In this document: positions 46,537 through 58,361 of the stretch, piece after piece | How positions within the stretch are numbered: the stretch's first letter is position 1 | Layout: each line of letters begins with the position of its first letter | From: Canna indica | Taxonomy: Eukaryota > Streptophyta > Magnoliopsida > Zingiberales > Cannaceae | Assembly (NCBI GenBank): GCA_034359265.1 | Contig: CP136897.1 | Coordinates: 18,656,001-18,720,000 of the forward strand | Direction of reading: 5' to 3' | DNA: 64,000 nucleotides | Notes under the pieces: generated by a model | Told to the model about the DNA's origin: nothing | Seen by the model: the letters and a program-made list of their open reading frames with translations, nothing else | Database searches by the model: none | Position numbers and translations under genes: made by a program

Positions 46537-49291
46537 TGTGACGCCCCGAATCTGGGTCACGCAACCGGCCAGAGTGCGGACAGACACTCCGAAGCGTAAA
46601 CCATACAAACACAATTATCCATGCAATATAACCAAATCAAGATGCCATAACATACACCTTAATCATCAAAGTAGCTACTCGGTATCAATTTAAGTAAAAG
46701 CTACATAACTAAGTATCAATACTACATAAGTTTAAGTAACTACAAGACTCAGACAAACTATATGTCTCTTAAGTAAACTCAAATCCGACTACACCAACGG
46801 GTTTCACGAGACCACCACCGGAGTCTTCCGCCACCAGCTGCGCCATAACTCAATGATCGCGCTCTGCAAAACAACATACAGAAAAGAATGGTGAGTTCAA
46901 AGAACTCAGTGAGTGGTCATCTCGACCATCACCAAGACAAACCATGTAAATAATTAATGCAGTAATTATCTATGTGTTCAAATGACTGATATGATCATGG
47001 TACATATTACTTTAGTAACTCGAGCGCTACGCACACCACACAGACTAACTCGGTCCATTTAGAGCAGTCCTTCTAGTTACCCGCCTACAACTCACGGGGG
47101 GCTCGCTAGGCCGACCACCCCCAGTAAACCTCTCAACTCGAGCTCAGTGCCCATAGCTCGGTCGGGAAAGGCCCTCCGACCCATGACACTCGAGCTCACT
47201 GAGCTAGGAAGGCCCTCTAGCCTCAATGCCCATAACTCGGTCGGGAAAGACTCTCCGACTCATGTCACTCGGGCTCACTGAGCTAGGAAGACCCTCTAGC
47301 CTCAGTGCCCATAACTCGGTCGGGAAAGGCCATCCGACCCATCTCACTCGAGCTCACTGAGCTAGGAAGGCCCTCTAGCCTCAATGCCCATAACTCGATC
47401 GGGAAAAGCCCTCCGACCCATGATCACTCGTACGCTAAGCGTACCATTCATCCCAATATGCGACCCATAGTCATCCCATGCGCTAAGCACACTACTCGGC
47501 CTATCCGGCCCAATGTCACCTTGTGCGCAGAGCGCACCACTCGGCCTACCCGGCCCTATACCATCTTGTGCGCGGAGCACATCACTCGGCCCAATATCAC
47601 TCGATCCAATAAGGCCCACTGCTAACTCGTGTGCGGGGCGCACCACTCGGCCCGATAAATATCAATTTTAAGAACCACCAAACCCCTAAGCCTGCTTGCT
47701 TTGCCACATCTTGCGGAACGTCAGTTCGCTTTCGAACCTCAAACCCTTTATGTTTAACTTCTCATATATTCACTCGAGGGCTATACCCTCATGTCATCAC
47801 ACAAAAGCTTACTTTACTACTGATATCAAGCCAAAATTTCAAGTGTTTACAGCGTATCAGAAATGACGTATCGAGTCCGCAACCCGACTCGCTTCACAAG
47901 CACATGACAATTTTCAGCCTATTGTAAGTATCTATTTTCTACCCGCACACTATTGTTCAGGCTACCAAAGCATTTTCTATGTTTCTAAACTATAGTTTAC
48001 ACGAAGATCGATAGGTTACATCGATATAATACACATCAGACTCGCAACACTACAATAGAATCAATCTCAGCATGTACTTAACAATTTTTCAGCAACTCAG
48101 CATGAAATTTCAGCACATGAAAAACTTTATCTTTGCACTCCCATATTCAACATACATAGGAAATGATTTCAGTACCTTCATTCAATGAAATTTCTGCACC
48201 TTTATAAATTATTTACAGCATCATTAACTAGATAATTTCAGCATATAATAATAACCCCAGCCCTTGTAATTTCAGCAATTTAGCATCATATAAGCAATTT
48301 GGACTTTTCATTTTTAAGCATGCGGCTGTAGCTATAGGAGATAACCCTAGGTTTAGGGCTTTTAATCCCACACTAGTACATACTTATAACACTAATCCCA
48401 AGGTAAGCAATTTATATCAAAAAAAATATTTCAGAATACTTCATGATTGTGGCCAGCTATGATAAGGAGAGGATTCACATGTCTAGGGTTCCAATTCCAC
48501 AATTTACCATATCCTACCACACCTAACCTAGAGATGAATTAACCTAGAAGCCATACCACCAACCTCATTTAGGAAAAGATATATTTAACAAGAAGAAAAA
48601 TAAATCTTCAACCCCTCTTGGACAGTAGGCGGCCACACGGGAGCAAAATACCTAATCCTAGGGTTTCATGCGCACAACATCAAACATCAAACATCAAAAA
48701 GGAAATCCACACCATGAATAATACTTGAATTTAATTTGGAGAAGAAATTCAAAAATTATCATGAAATTTTAGATTCTTCTCAAGTGAGGGGCGGCCATGG
48801 AGAGAGGAAAAAATCTCAAGTTTGTGAGAAACAACCACTCACCTAGGATTGGATTAAGGACGAGGAAGACGATGAAGAAGTTCCGTGTCGAATCTGATCC
48901 GGCAAGGCTCCGATCTCCGGCCGATTTCTTCTCCAGATCATCCCTCTCCCTCTCGCCTCCTTGGGTAGTGTGCGGCTCCTCCTTGGAGCCGTACGCCCCA
49001 GGTGACTCTAATTATATATTTTGCCCAAATTACCAATTTTCCCCTCATCACTTAACTCGACCCAACTTGCTCAAAATGAGTCGGATTCGAGCTCCGATCG
49101 CACCCTCGGACTCGGCTCGAGCCCAACTCGGACTTGACACGAACTTAATTCTAATTTAAGTAATTTAGATTGAGCAAGGGTCTCACCACAATTCGCGCCC
49201 AACCGCGATTAACTCTGCACGCGCCGTTATGCGTCGCGCTCATCCCGCTGAAACCAATATACAAAATTTAATAAATTTCGCGGGTATTACA
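46537..49291 (+). mobile_element. Solo LTR in exon 2 of the SNU13 pseudogene
   Basis: It begins TGTGACGCCCCGAATCTGGG and ends TCGCGGGTATTACA (2755 bp). The flanks are CCACT and CCAGC. The intact gene reads GCCCAGCTCACG at this point, so the right flank is original and the left is a 5-bp duplication with two changes. It shares internal phrases with the copies at 22803 and 29265 ('ttcaaagaactcagtgagtg'). No internal retrotransposon region is present. The insertion point falls between codons for the Ala-Gln of the LADAQL motif. Confidence 0.85.
47149..47430 (+). repeat. 79-bp tandem array in the LTR
   Basis: Units start GCCCATAACTCGGTCGGGAA at 47149, 47228, 47307 and 47386, an exact 79-base period, with the last unit partial. 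Each contains 'aggccctccgaccca' and 'gagctcactgagctaggaag'. Looser 'cactcggccc' units continue to about 47660. Confidence 0.93.
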
Positions 49292-50579
49292 CCAGCTCAC
49301 GATAACCATACTGGATCTGATCCAGTAGGCCTCCAACTATAAGCAACTCAAGAATGGTGCTAATTAATGAAGGTATCTTCTTGTTCATTTGTTCTTTTTA
49401 TTTGCCCTTTTTTTGTTTCCAATCTCATATTTCCGTGTAGCCTTGTGCTTACCTCCATGGTTGATTCTTTTTTTTTAGCAGCAACCAAGACTCTTAACAG
49501 AGGCATATCCGAGTTTGTTATGATGGCAGCTGATGCAGAGCCACTCGAAATCCTTCTCCATCTCCCCTTGCTTGCCGAAGACAAGGTATCTCAAAGAACT
49601 CTTGACTCAATGTAGCTCTATTCTACAATTCATAGAAGATTTAGGGGAGTTTTAGGCTAAGAAATTTAATAGTTTGAATATGTATACCAGCTCAAATAAC
49701 ACGATCAACAAGATTGCACATCAATCATAGAACTTTTGATATCCTGTATAAGTCACATGTATAGAATTATCATAATATTATAGTGTTTGGGAAATCTAAA
49801 ATGAGGTACTCACTAATACGTGGATTAGAAATAGTACCTCAAATGATGTGTTAATAATACACCATGAGACCCATCATTAGGTTGTATTAGAAAAATAATA
49901 GTTTTTCAAAATCGAAATTTGAGAAATGGAAATTCGTAAATCTAGATTTTGGAGATGAAAATTCCCAAAATCGGAACATATACGAAACGTAATGTTTCTG
50001 ATACCCATTTTACCTCTCAGCCAAATTCTCTAACTAATTAGATACTTTGGTCGAAAATTAAAAAAATACTAGATTCTCTTTTACTATTATACTAGTTCGC
50101 ACACGTATAAAAAAATTGAATAAACTTAAGTTGAATATATAGAATACATAAATATATATATTCATATATATTACATAAAGAAGACAAAATAGAAAATGCT
50201 AAAAATAATTATCATTCAACATATTTTATTTTTAAAAAAAATTCAAAATTACATGTAATAGAAAAAACGATAACCTAAAATTACAAATGTCCTCCAGTTA
50301 AGAAATGACAACCTTATGTAAAAATATTAGGAATATATTAGGAGTCATGTTTTCTTTATTAGAAAACTCAACAATTCTTGCACTTTGGATAACATGCTTT
50401 CCAACTTTTATATGATTGTTGTAAATATTACTAATACTTACAAATTTTATATAAAATCATGGTTAAAATGTTTAGAATAGTTTTAAATTTCAATAACTTG
50501 CGTCTGATTCGGGTTCGGACACCTAGGGTTCGTTCGTTTCGCAAACAATTTAGTGTAGAACAGACTGGTCAGTACTGTA

Positions 50580-50971
50580 CAGGGTTGTTCATGGGTCAAA
50601 CCCGACCCAATGAACACGAGAAACCGACCCGACACAAACCAATCGGGCCGGGTTGGGTCGGGTTCAAATTTTTGAAACCCGATTATAATCGGGTCGGGTC
50701 CGGGTTTCAATATTTAAAACCCGATGACCCAAGACCCGACCCGATTACCCGAATTTTTTATATTTTTTAAATTATTTTTAAAATATTTATATTAAAAATA
50801 TTTATATTTAATTATATTTAATTTTTAAAAAAAAATTATTGTTAAAAACTCTTTTTTTACCTAAACGGGTAAACCCGACTACCCGACTCGACCCGACCCG
50901 ACCTAGGTCGGGTTGGGTCGGGTCGGGTTTGAGAGGTGAAAAATTTTCAACCCGACCCGTGAACACCCCTA
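50580..50971. mobile_element. hAT-type MITE inside the Harbinger-type element
   Basis: The left end CAGGGTTGTTCATGGGTCAA and the reversed right end TAGGGGTGTTCACGGGTCGG match. GTACTGTA (50572-50579) and GTTCTGTA (50972-50979) form an 8-bp duplication with one mismatch. The interior is rich in CGGGTCGGGTC words, as in other hAT MITEs here. Confidence 0.87.
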
Positions 50972-51663
50972 GTTCTGTATAAGGTTGTACAGGATAGCAT
51001 AACAAATAGTCTCATGTTCGTTTCGCACGGTACTAGACATCAAATTTAGTATTATCTTGTGTTCGCTTTGTATTATCACAACACAGGATAAGACAATTTG
51101 ACAAAAATACCCTTTGTACTATTTTTTTCATTTCATCATATATATAAAGCGTACTAGACAATATTATATATTGTTATAATAAAATATTTATTTTAATTAA
51201 CATGATGATTATAAATCTAATTAATATATGTTTTATTACAATTATATCACAAGTAGATTAATTAACTAACATGTTGCGACATGGAGGCCCCGGCGTCGTC
51301 AACGACGCAGCCACATCGCCTCTCATACTGAGTATACATGCTAATATAGTGAGTATACCTGACTGGAAAGAAAGTATACATGACCGTAATATTTTATTTG
51401 ACTAAAGATCAATTTTCGATCCAAATATACTATCGATAAATAGAGATATATTTCATTTTAATATATTATATTTTAATCCAAATATATTGTTCCTAAATAT
51501 AGATACATACTCAATTTCTATCAAAATATACTCTCTATGAGTCTAAATATACTTTCTTATCATCCAAATATTTAATCTAAACATGGATATATACCTAGTT
51601 TCTACCAAATTATACTATATTTGAGTCCAAAAATACTTTCTTTTGATTAAAATATACTCTCTT

Positions 51664-51738
<75 letters not shown>
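51664..51738 (+). repeat. (TATATG)n hexanucleotide microsatellite
   Basis: About twelve uninterrupted TATATG units. The minus-strand open frame of alternating His and Ile over it is an artefact. Confidence 0.95.
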
Positions 51739-51739
<1 letters not shown>

Positions 51740-53834
51740 CTCATTTTTATCAAAATATACTCTTTTTTAATCCAAAATATATTATTTTTAAATATAAATA
51801 TATTCATTTATGAAAAATTGGACATTCTTGAAAAAGATTTACATATATTGAAAATATAAACAGGACTATTGTTGTCATTTTCAACCTTGTACCAAAGTAA
51901 CAAACTCTTATTACTCCAAATTTGAGTAACAAGAAAATGGGCTTGGTGTATTGTCCGAAGACATCATTTTTATCTTGTCCATGGTACGTTTTCGCAAATG
52001 AACATAAGACAACTTATATTGTCTAGTGTTGTACCTTAAAATTATGCGAAACGAACGGACCCCTAGAGAGTAGAGAGGAGGGTTAGGTTGTGTCTGCGGC
52101 CTGTGGGATCGTAGAGAAAACGGTCGTCGATCGTGAGCATGAAGACAAAGGAGTACAGTAGGTGGGATTGAAGAGAAAGAGTATGGTCGTTCGTTGAGTT
52201 CCGCTAAAGAATGACATATCTTTCACTAAGTCATAGCCGATCACCATTTTAGTAGGGAAGTGAAAGAAAAAAATAACGAACTAAAGCCAAAGAAAAGAAT
52301 GAACTTAAATATACAATTAATAACCACGGAGCCAATCTTATATAGACATTTGGAAATTTGGAAATTTTAAAAATATGGAATTAATTGCCAATAATTTATA
52401 AGATTCGAAATTAATAGATTTTGAAAATCAATATATATATATAAACAAGCAACATATCATTCTCGCCTAAACTCCCTCCTCTCAAATTTAATTAGGCGTT
52501 GAGAGATTAGGCGAGAATGATATGTTGTTTGTTTTTGTATATATATATATTTCGAAATTTATTAATTTCGAATCTTATTAATTATTGACAATTAATTTCT
52601 AATTTTTTAAATTTTTTAAATTTTCAAATGTCTATATAAAATTGGCTCTGTGGTTATTAGTTGTATATGTTCATTCTTTTTAGGCTTCATTTGTTCATTA
52701 ATTTCTTCTTTCACTTCTTTATTAAAATGGTGATCTGTTATGACTTACTAAAGGATATACCTATCTTTAGCGGAATTCAGCGGACGACCATCCTCTTTTT
52801 CTTCAATCTCACCTATTGTACTCCTTTGACTTTGTGCTCATGATCGACAATCGCCTTCTCTCCGATCCCATATGCCGCATACACAAGCTAGCCCTCTCCA
52901 CTCTCTAGGTGCCCGAACCCGAATCAGATGCAACTTGTTGAAATTTAAAGCTATTCTGAATATTTTTACTTTGATTTTATGTAAGTATTAGTAATAATTG
53001 TAGCAATCCTATAAAAGTTGGAAAACATGTTATTGATTGTGCAAGAATTTTTGAGTCTTTTGATAAAGAAAATATGACTCTTAATATTCTTACAGAAGGT
53101 TATCATTTTTTAACTGCAGGATATTTGTAATTTTAGATTATCGTTTCTTTTTTTTATTATATGTAATTTTGAATTTTTTTAGATTCAAATGTTATGAATG
53201 ATAATTATTTTTGACATTTCATCTTTTATCTACTCTATGTTCATGTATTCTATATATTCAATTTAAGTTTATTCAAATTTTTTATATCAATTTTTCATAT
53301 CATATATATTATATCCACTCGATAAACATGTGCACGGGTAATTAAACTAGTATAATACTAAAAGAGAATATAGTATTTTTTAAATTTTCGACCAAACTAT
53401 CTAATCAGTTAGAGACTTTGGCCGGGGGTAAAATAGGTATTCAAAACGTTACGTTCCATATTTGGGAATTTTCATCTCCAAAATCTGAATTTAGGAATTT
53501 ACATTTCTCAAAATTGGATTTTGGGAAATTGTTGTTTTCTAATGCAACCTAATGATGGGTCTCGTGGTGTATTATTAATTCATCATTTGAGGTACTATTT
53601 CTAATCCATGTATTAGTTAATACCCCATTTTAGATTTCCCAAACACTGTATGTATTATGATAATACTATACCAAACGAGCCTTACAGGTTAGCTAATACA
53701 GACTAGTACTAAACAATGTATCAAACCAGCTTTTAATATTCTGAAAAATCCATGGATAACTCATGTCAAAGTACTTTTGTCATGAACAATAGATTTTCCT
53801 TCTCTTCTACTTAAAATATCACATATTGTAAGGT

Positions 53835-56800
53835 CAGTATTTCATGTTATCGTAGTCAGATTTGGAAGGTCGGTATTCTTCTCTATAGCTCCATTCTTCT
53901 GTTACATCCAGGGGTGTCTTTTGAGTCATTTTAGGTTATGTTCATGTCATATTCATATTTTGTTTGTTTTCCAATGATTTTTTACTTGTTTCCATTGCAG
54001 TTTATTAAATTAGTTTATTATTTTTTTAAAAAAAATAGTTTATTAAATTACTTATTTGTTTATATCATATCAAAATTAACGGTCCACATCTTAAGTGATC
54101 TATTTATTTATTTATTTGTAAGCCCATGACATCTCAAAATATATGGGAATTTATTGTATAGATATCATTAGAGGTAATTAGAGGTAATTCTTGATTTTAT
54201 GATGAGCGAAATTGAAATTATCATTACCTCATGTTTTCGCAGTAAATAAAGGGGTTATGATCCCTGGGTCATGCACTTGGTTCATGTCTTAGAAGCCCCA
54301 TTATTCAGAGACATCTTAGAGGTTTTATGCATTGACTTGGAAGGCTGCCCTCATTTTTCAAACTCCGACGATGGATTTAGGTACACCTCTGCTTCTAGTA
54401 TTTGTTAATGATTTAACACGTAGATCTTGTCTTAAGGTTTCTATTTTTATTATGATTTTTCATCCATTGGTATCAGAGCCTTAGCCTTACCCGTTGAATC
54501 ATTGAGAAATCTTTGAATTTATTTCGAAATTCAATTACTGCTCTTATTCATGATTTATGCACTATTCGTGATTCCATGATGATATCATCCATGTTTACAC
54601 ACTATTTTTAAGGAAAACATGTACTGTTTGCAAATATAGATGTTTTTCAATTACTTCTCAACCAATATATCTACTGTTCATACCATGATTTATGATTTTC
54701 CTCACTGTTTGAGAACTGTAGATGCAACACTTTAGTCTTACATGCTTTTGAAACACACACATAATTATTTATATATACATAAGTAATTTGTTGTTCTTTG
54801 TATTCCGGAAGGATGACTGCAACTGTCTTTATGATAATCGAAGGAGGCAACCTCCTTTCATGACGATTGTCGTTCGAATTTTGGTCTCGATCATGTCGGT
54901 TTCGCCGTCTCCGACTCCCTCTCCACCCATTGTGTCGTCTCTTGCCCGCGCTTCACCGCTTGATGCCTGCGTGTTTGTCGCCGGTATACGTGGATGGCTA
55001 AGGTTTGCAAGGAAGATGTGGGCCTTCCTCTTACGTCGACGTTGTAGATACAACCTCCTTGTCATCACTTGACGTCGGTGCAGTCGTCGCTGGCGCCTCA
55101 GGAAGGGCAGCGTCAGTAAGGAAGGGTGCGGACGCCATACGTCGGACTGTACTTCTTAGCCTCCTGGGATTTCTATGCTCCGCCTCAGCCCTCTCCGCCT
55201 CGGCCGACTCCAGCGCATTAAGATCGTCGGTGTTTAATGATGGACGGTGTGGGAGCGATTGTTGTCGGCTGCACGAGGTGGTCAACATTGTAGCAGGGGT
55301 GGCAGTTAAAACATGGGGAGAGGAGTTAGGGTTTATTATCAGGGAGATGAAGTGGGATTGTTTTCTGGTCGTGTTCTGGTTAATATATGATGAACCCGGA
55401 TCCATTAAGTGTTAAACCCGATCGGCTTGCTTAAGTCAAATGGGTTCATTAGATTTCTTGACTGGTTCATTAAAATTAGAATTTGGTTCAGCACAATTTC
55501 AACCGATTTAGTAAAATTAGCATTAAGTTCAGCCTAATTTAGTTTTGGTTCAACTCAATTATTATTGGTTCATGCTTAATTAATCATTCTTTTGATTGGT
55601 TTAACATTGGTTCAACACAATATTCGATCGTTTTATTGTAGTTTGGTCAATTTAACTTGAAATTAAATAATAGCACATTTTTGTCTAATATTTTGAAAAA
55701 TGATTTCAAACAACGTCTCGCTAAAGCGAGCTCTCTTGTGTAGAATTAACATGTTTTAAAATATAAAAAATATTTGCATGTTTGAAATTCATACGAGCAG
55801 CAATCGGCCCAATGGAAGGTTACTACTTGGCCGAATTCTTTGTGTGCCTGCAATGATAAATGCATGACTATCATAAAATTTTATTTAACTTGAAATTAAA
55901 TAATAGCACATTTTTGTCTAAAACATACAAATATCTTTTATGCTCTAAAAGATACTAATTTTATGCAAGAGAGTTCATTTTGGCGAGATGTTATTTCAAA
56001 CATTAGATTAAAATGTGTCATTATTTAATTTTAAGTTAAATTAACCAAACTATAATAAAACGGTCGAAAATTATGTTGAACCAATCAAAAGAATGATTAA
56101 TTAAGCATGAACCAATAATAATTGAGCTGAACCTAATGCTAATTTTACTGAACCGGTTGAAATTATGCTTAATCAAATGCTAATTTTAGTGAACCAGTCA
56201 AGAAACCTAATAAACCACTTATAAATTGCATCGAACCAGTCTATATTAGCCCGAACCAGTGAAATTAGACCTAAGCTAGTGTTGAACCGCATCCAATAAA
56301 CCCTAACTCCTCTCCCCATGTTTCAGCCGCCACCTCGCCCAGTCGACAAAGCAAGGAAATCCCATGAGGCGAGGAAGTACAGTCCGACGTATGGCGTCTG
56401 CACCCTTCCTTGCCGACGACTACGCCGGTGTGGCTTGTATCTATAGCGTCAACATAAGAGGAAGGTCCACATCTTCCCTGCCAACCTTAGCCATCCACGT
56501 ACGCTGCCGACGACAAACTCGCCGGCATCAGGTTGTGAAGCGCAGGCAAGAGACGACACGAAGGGTGGAGAGGGAGTCGAAGACGATCGACATGATCGTG
56601 AGACCAGAATTCGGACGGAAACCGTCATGAAAGGAGGCTGCCTCCTTTGATTGCCATGAGGACAACCGCAGCCATTAGAAGACATAAAGAACAACAATTA
56701 TATATATATATATATGTTTCAAAAGCATGTAAGACTAAAGTGTTGCATCTACCGTTCTCAAACAGTGAGGAAATCATGAATCACAGTATGAAGAGTATAT

Positions 56801-57430
56801 ATATTGCTTGAGAACATGTAAAGATGTAATTGAAAAACATCTATATTTGCAAATAGTACATGTTTTTTCTTAAAAATATTGTGTAAACATGTACGATATC
56901 ATCGTGGAATCACGAATAGTGTATAAATCATGAACATGAGCAGTAGATTGAATTTTGAAATAAATTTAAAGATTTCTCGATGATTCAACGTATAAGGCTC
57001 TGAATGTTACCAATTGATGGAAAATCATAACATGAATAAAAACCCTAAACCAAGATCTACATGTTAAATCATTAAAAAATACTAGAAGTGGAAGCATACT
57101 TGAATCCATCGCCAGAGTTTGCAAAACAGGGGCAGCCTTCCAAGTCAATGAACATAACATTATGACTTGTATGAATAGCTTCTGGGACCGGAACTCAGTG
57201 CATGATCCAAGGATCATAATCTCTCTATTTATAGCAAAAACCTGAGGTAATGATAATTTCAATTTCGCCTATCATAAAATCAGAAACTATCTCTAATGAT
57301 ATTTGTACAATAAATTTCTATATATTTTGAGATGTCATGGATCCATAAATAAATAAATAATTAGACCACTTAAGATCTTGGTGTTAATTTTGATAGTGAT
57401 GGATGCACGCCTATTGATATGCATTGGCTC
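53835..57430. mobile_element. Giant foldback element 2 with LTR-type primer site in its arms
   Basis: The left arm (about 54064-55735) is inverted in the right arm (about 55970-57395). For example, 'ccatgacatctcaaaatata' (54124) faces 'tatattttgagatgtcatgg' (57322). The left arm contains TGGTATCAGAGCC (54468-54480), the usual initiator-tRNA primer site of plant LTR elements, and the right arm holds a decayed inverse near 56997-57017. A GC-rich block follows in both arms (54840-55330 and 56340-56680), ending with 'aaacatggggagaggagtta' at 55310 and its inverse at about 56304. That block resembles a coding fragment. The right-arm block lacks about 200 bp. The centre is AT-rich. The outer limits are set by where alignment with intron 3 of the intact SNU13 gene stops and resumes. 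Confidence 0.75.
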
Positions 57431-58165
57431 ACATGAGATTATTAAAATAATCTAACAGGTTTTACATATAGGTTGAGAAAAATTAGAAGTATTACTTATG
57501 CAATGTTATATTTTTAGAACGGGACGCAGGTTGGTTCATTTGTTGTTTCATATGTTGTTTTACGATATCATCCTGTCTTCTGGATTTACTTAACCAACAA
57601 GTAGACTCTTAGATCTCTTATGCCTGTTTGGTGATGAATATTTTTTCATTTCTTAATTACAGAATGTGCCCTATGTTTTTGTTCCTTCCAAACAAGCTCT
57701 TGCCGAGCATGTGGGGGTGACGAGGCCTGTGATTTCCTATTTAGTGACTAGTAATGAAGGTAGCCAGCTAAAATCTCATATACAACAACTCAATGTATAT
57801 TTCTCAAGTTTTTTTTTCTTTGTTTACAGCGACTTTTCTTCTGGGTTGTTGTCATCATTCTGTTAATTTACGAATTGCAGGTTGCTATCGAGAAGCTGCT
57901 GATCTAGAATTGCAGATATATTTCAGCATGATGGGCCTCCGGGAAACTTAATGGGGGAGGCTTGGACTGATGATGTTGGGCTGTTTTGCACATTTTTTTT
58001 ACTGCTCTCTACGTTGCGGTTTCTTGTAGTCTGTAATTTATTTTTATTGCAGAATTTACAACATCAGATGTTGAGACATTGGATAATTCTGTCTACTTAT
58101 AAAGAGTATGTGATGCTATATAATTCTGTTTACCACTATGATATTAGCATTTCTATTATTAATTT

Positions 58166-58361
58166 CGCAATTAACACTAAAGATAACAGTTCTCTTTCAA
58201 GTTATTAGTCAAAATGAATTGCCCACACAGCTATCTGCTTATAGCAAATCAGTAAAATGAATGACGTAGGGAATGGTGCAGATCAAAAAAGGAGAGTCTG
58301 ATCTTTATATCAAATGTCATTTGAATACCGGGAACTTTAGTATAAGAGTTTGTTGATCATA
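58166..58361. other. Junction between the SNU13 pseudogene flank and the LINE
   Basis: Similarity to the 3' flank of the intact gene fades near 58165. The LINE ORF1 start is at 58362. The exact 5' end of the LINE is not visible. Confidence 0.5.

Larger units (their letters stand above)
50526..52062. mobile_element. PIF/Harbinger-type element in one arm of foldback 1
   Basis: The left end GGGTTCGTTCGTTTCGCAAA and the reversed right end GGGTCCGTTCGTTTCGCATA match. CTA at 50523-50525 and 52063-52065 is the 3-bp duplication. The uninterrupted opposite arm (inverse of 'ctctctaggtgccc' near 52897) shows the empty site, proving the insertion. It is 1537 bp with no transposase. It contains an hAT MITE and a TATATG microsatellite. 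Confidence 0.9.
49751..53681. mobile_element. Giant foldback element 1 (arms about 1.18 kb)
   Basis: Left-arm text from 'tagaattatcataatattat' and 'gtgtttgggaaatct' onward is the inverse of right-arm text up to 'agatttcccaaacactgt' and 'ataatactataccaaacgag'. The arms meet near 52488 with 'attctcgcctaa' (52459) facing 'ttaggcgagaat' (52507). After removing the Harbinger-type insertion at 50526-52062 the left arm is about 1.18 kb, equal to the right arm. The right end GGCTCGTTTGGT (reversed) followed by TTA looks like a Harbinger-type terminus. Each arm also carries an inward Helitron-like end ('gtgcacgggtaattaaactagt' near 53331, core GTGCACGGGTAATTAAACTA). No coding content was found. Confidence 0.85.
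46319..57907 (+). pseudogene. SNU13: SNU13 second copy, dead and expanded to 11.6 kb
   Basis: The same five-exon plan as 39782-41251 is visible: ATG 46319-46321, exon 2 from 46488, exon 3 49482-49585, exon 4 57663-57794 and exon 5 57881-57907. A TATAAATAG box lies at 46178. Exon 2 is split by an LTR (46537-49291). After it comes a nonsense codon (CAG to TAG, 49326-49328) and a 4-bp insertion (GCTAATTAATGAAG for GCTAATGAAG, near 49360). Exon 3 is intact. Exon 4 has a deletion and an insertion that swap the residues LGRACG for LAEHVG before returning to frame, and its last codon AAG became AAT. Exon 5 still encodes VAIEKLLI. Intron 3 has grown to 8 kb through two giant inverted-repeat insertions (49751-53681 and about 53835-57430). 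The remaining intron text aligns with intron 3 of the intact gene. Confidence 0.95.

Noticed and set aside
47305..47646. Repetitive frames with 'ARPIRP' and 'GPDRPS' units
   Set aside because: Produced by the tandem arrays of the LTR.
51610..51807. Minus-strand frame with His-Ile repeats
   Set aside because: Translation of the TATATG microsatellite.
54468..54480. TGGTATCAGAGCC as part of a tRNA gene
   Set aside because: Only the primer-site-type motif is present; no cloverleaf sequence surrounds it.
54829..55415. Overlapping frames on both strands, up to 136 codons, in foldback 2
   Set aside because: Open on both strands in a GC-rich arm and matched by a degraded inverse copy. May be a captured fragment but cannot be supported as a gene.
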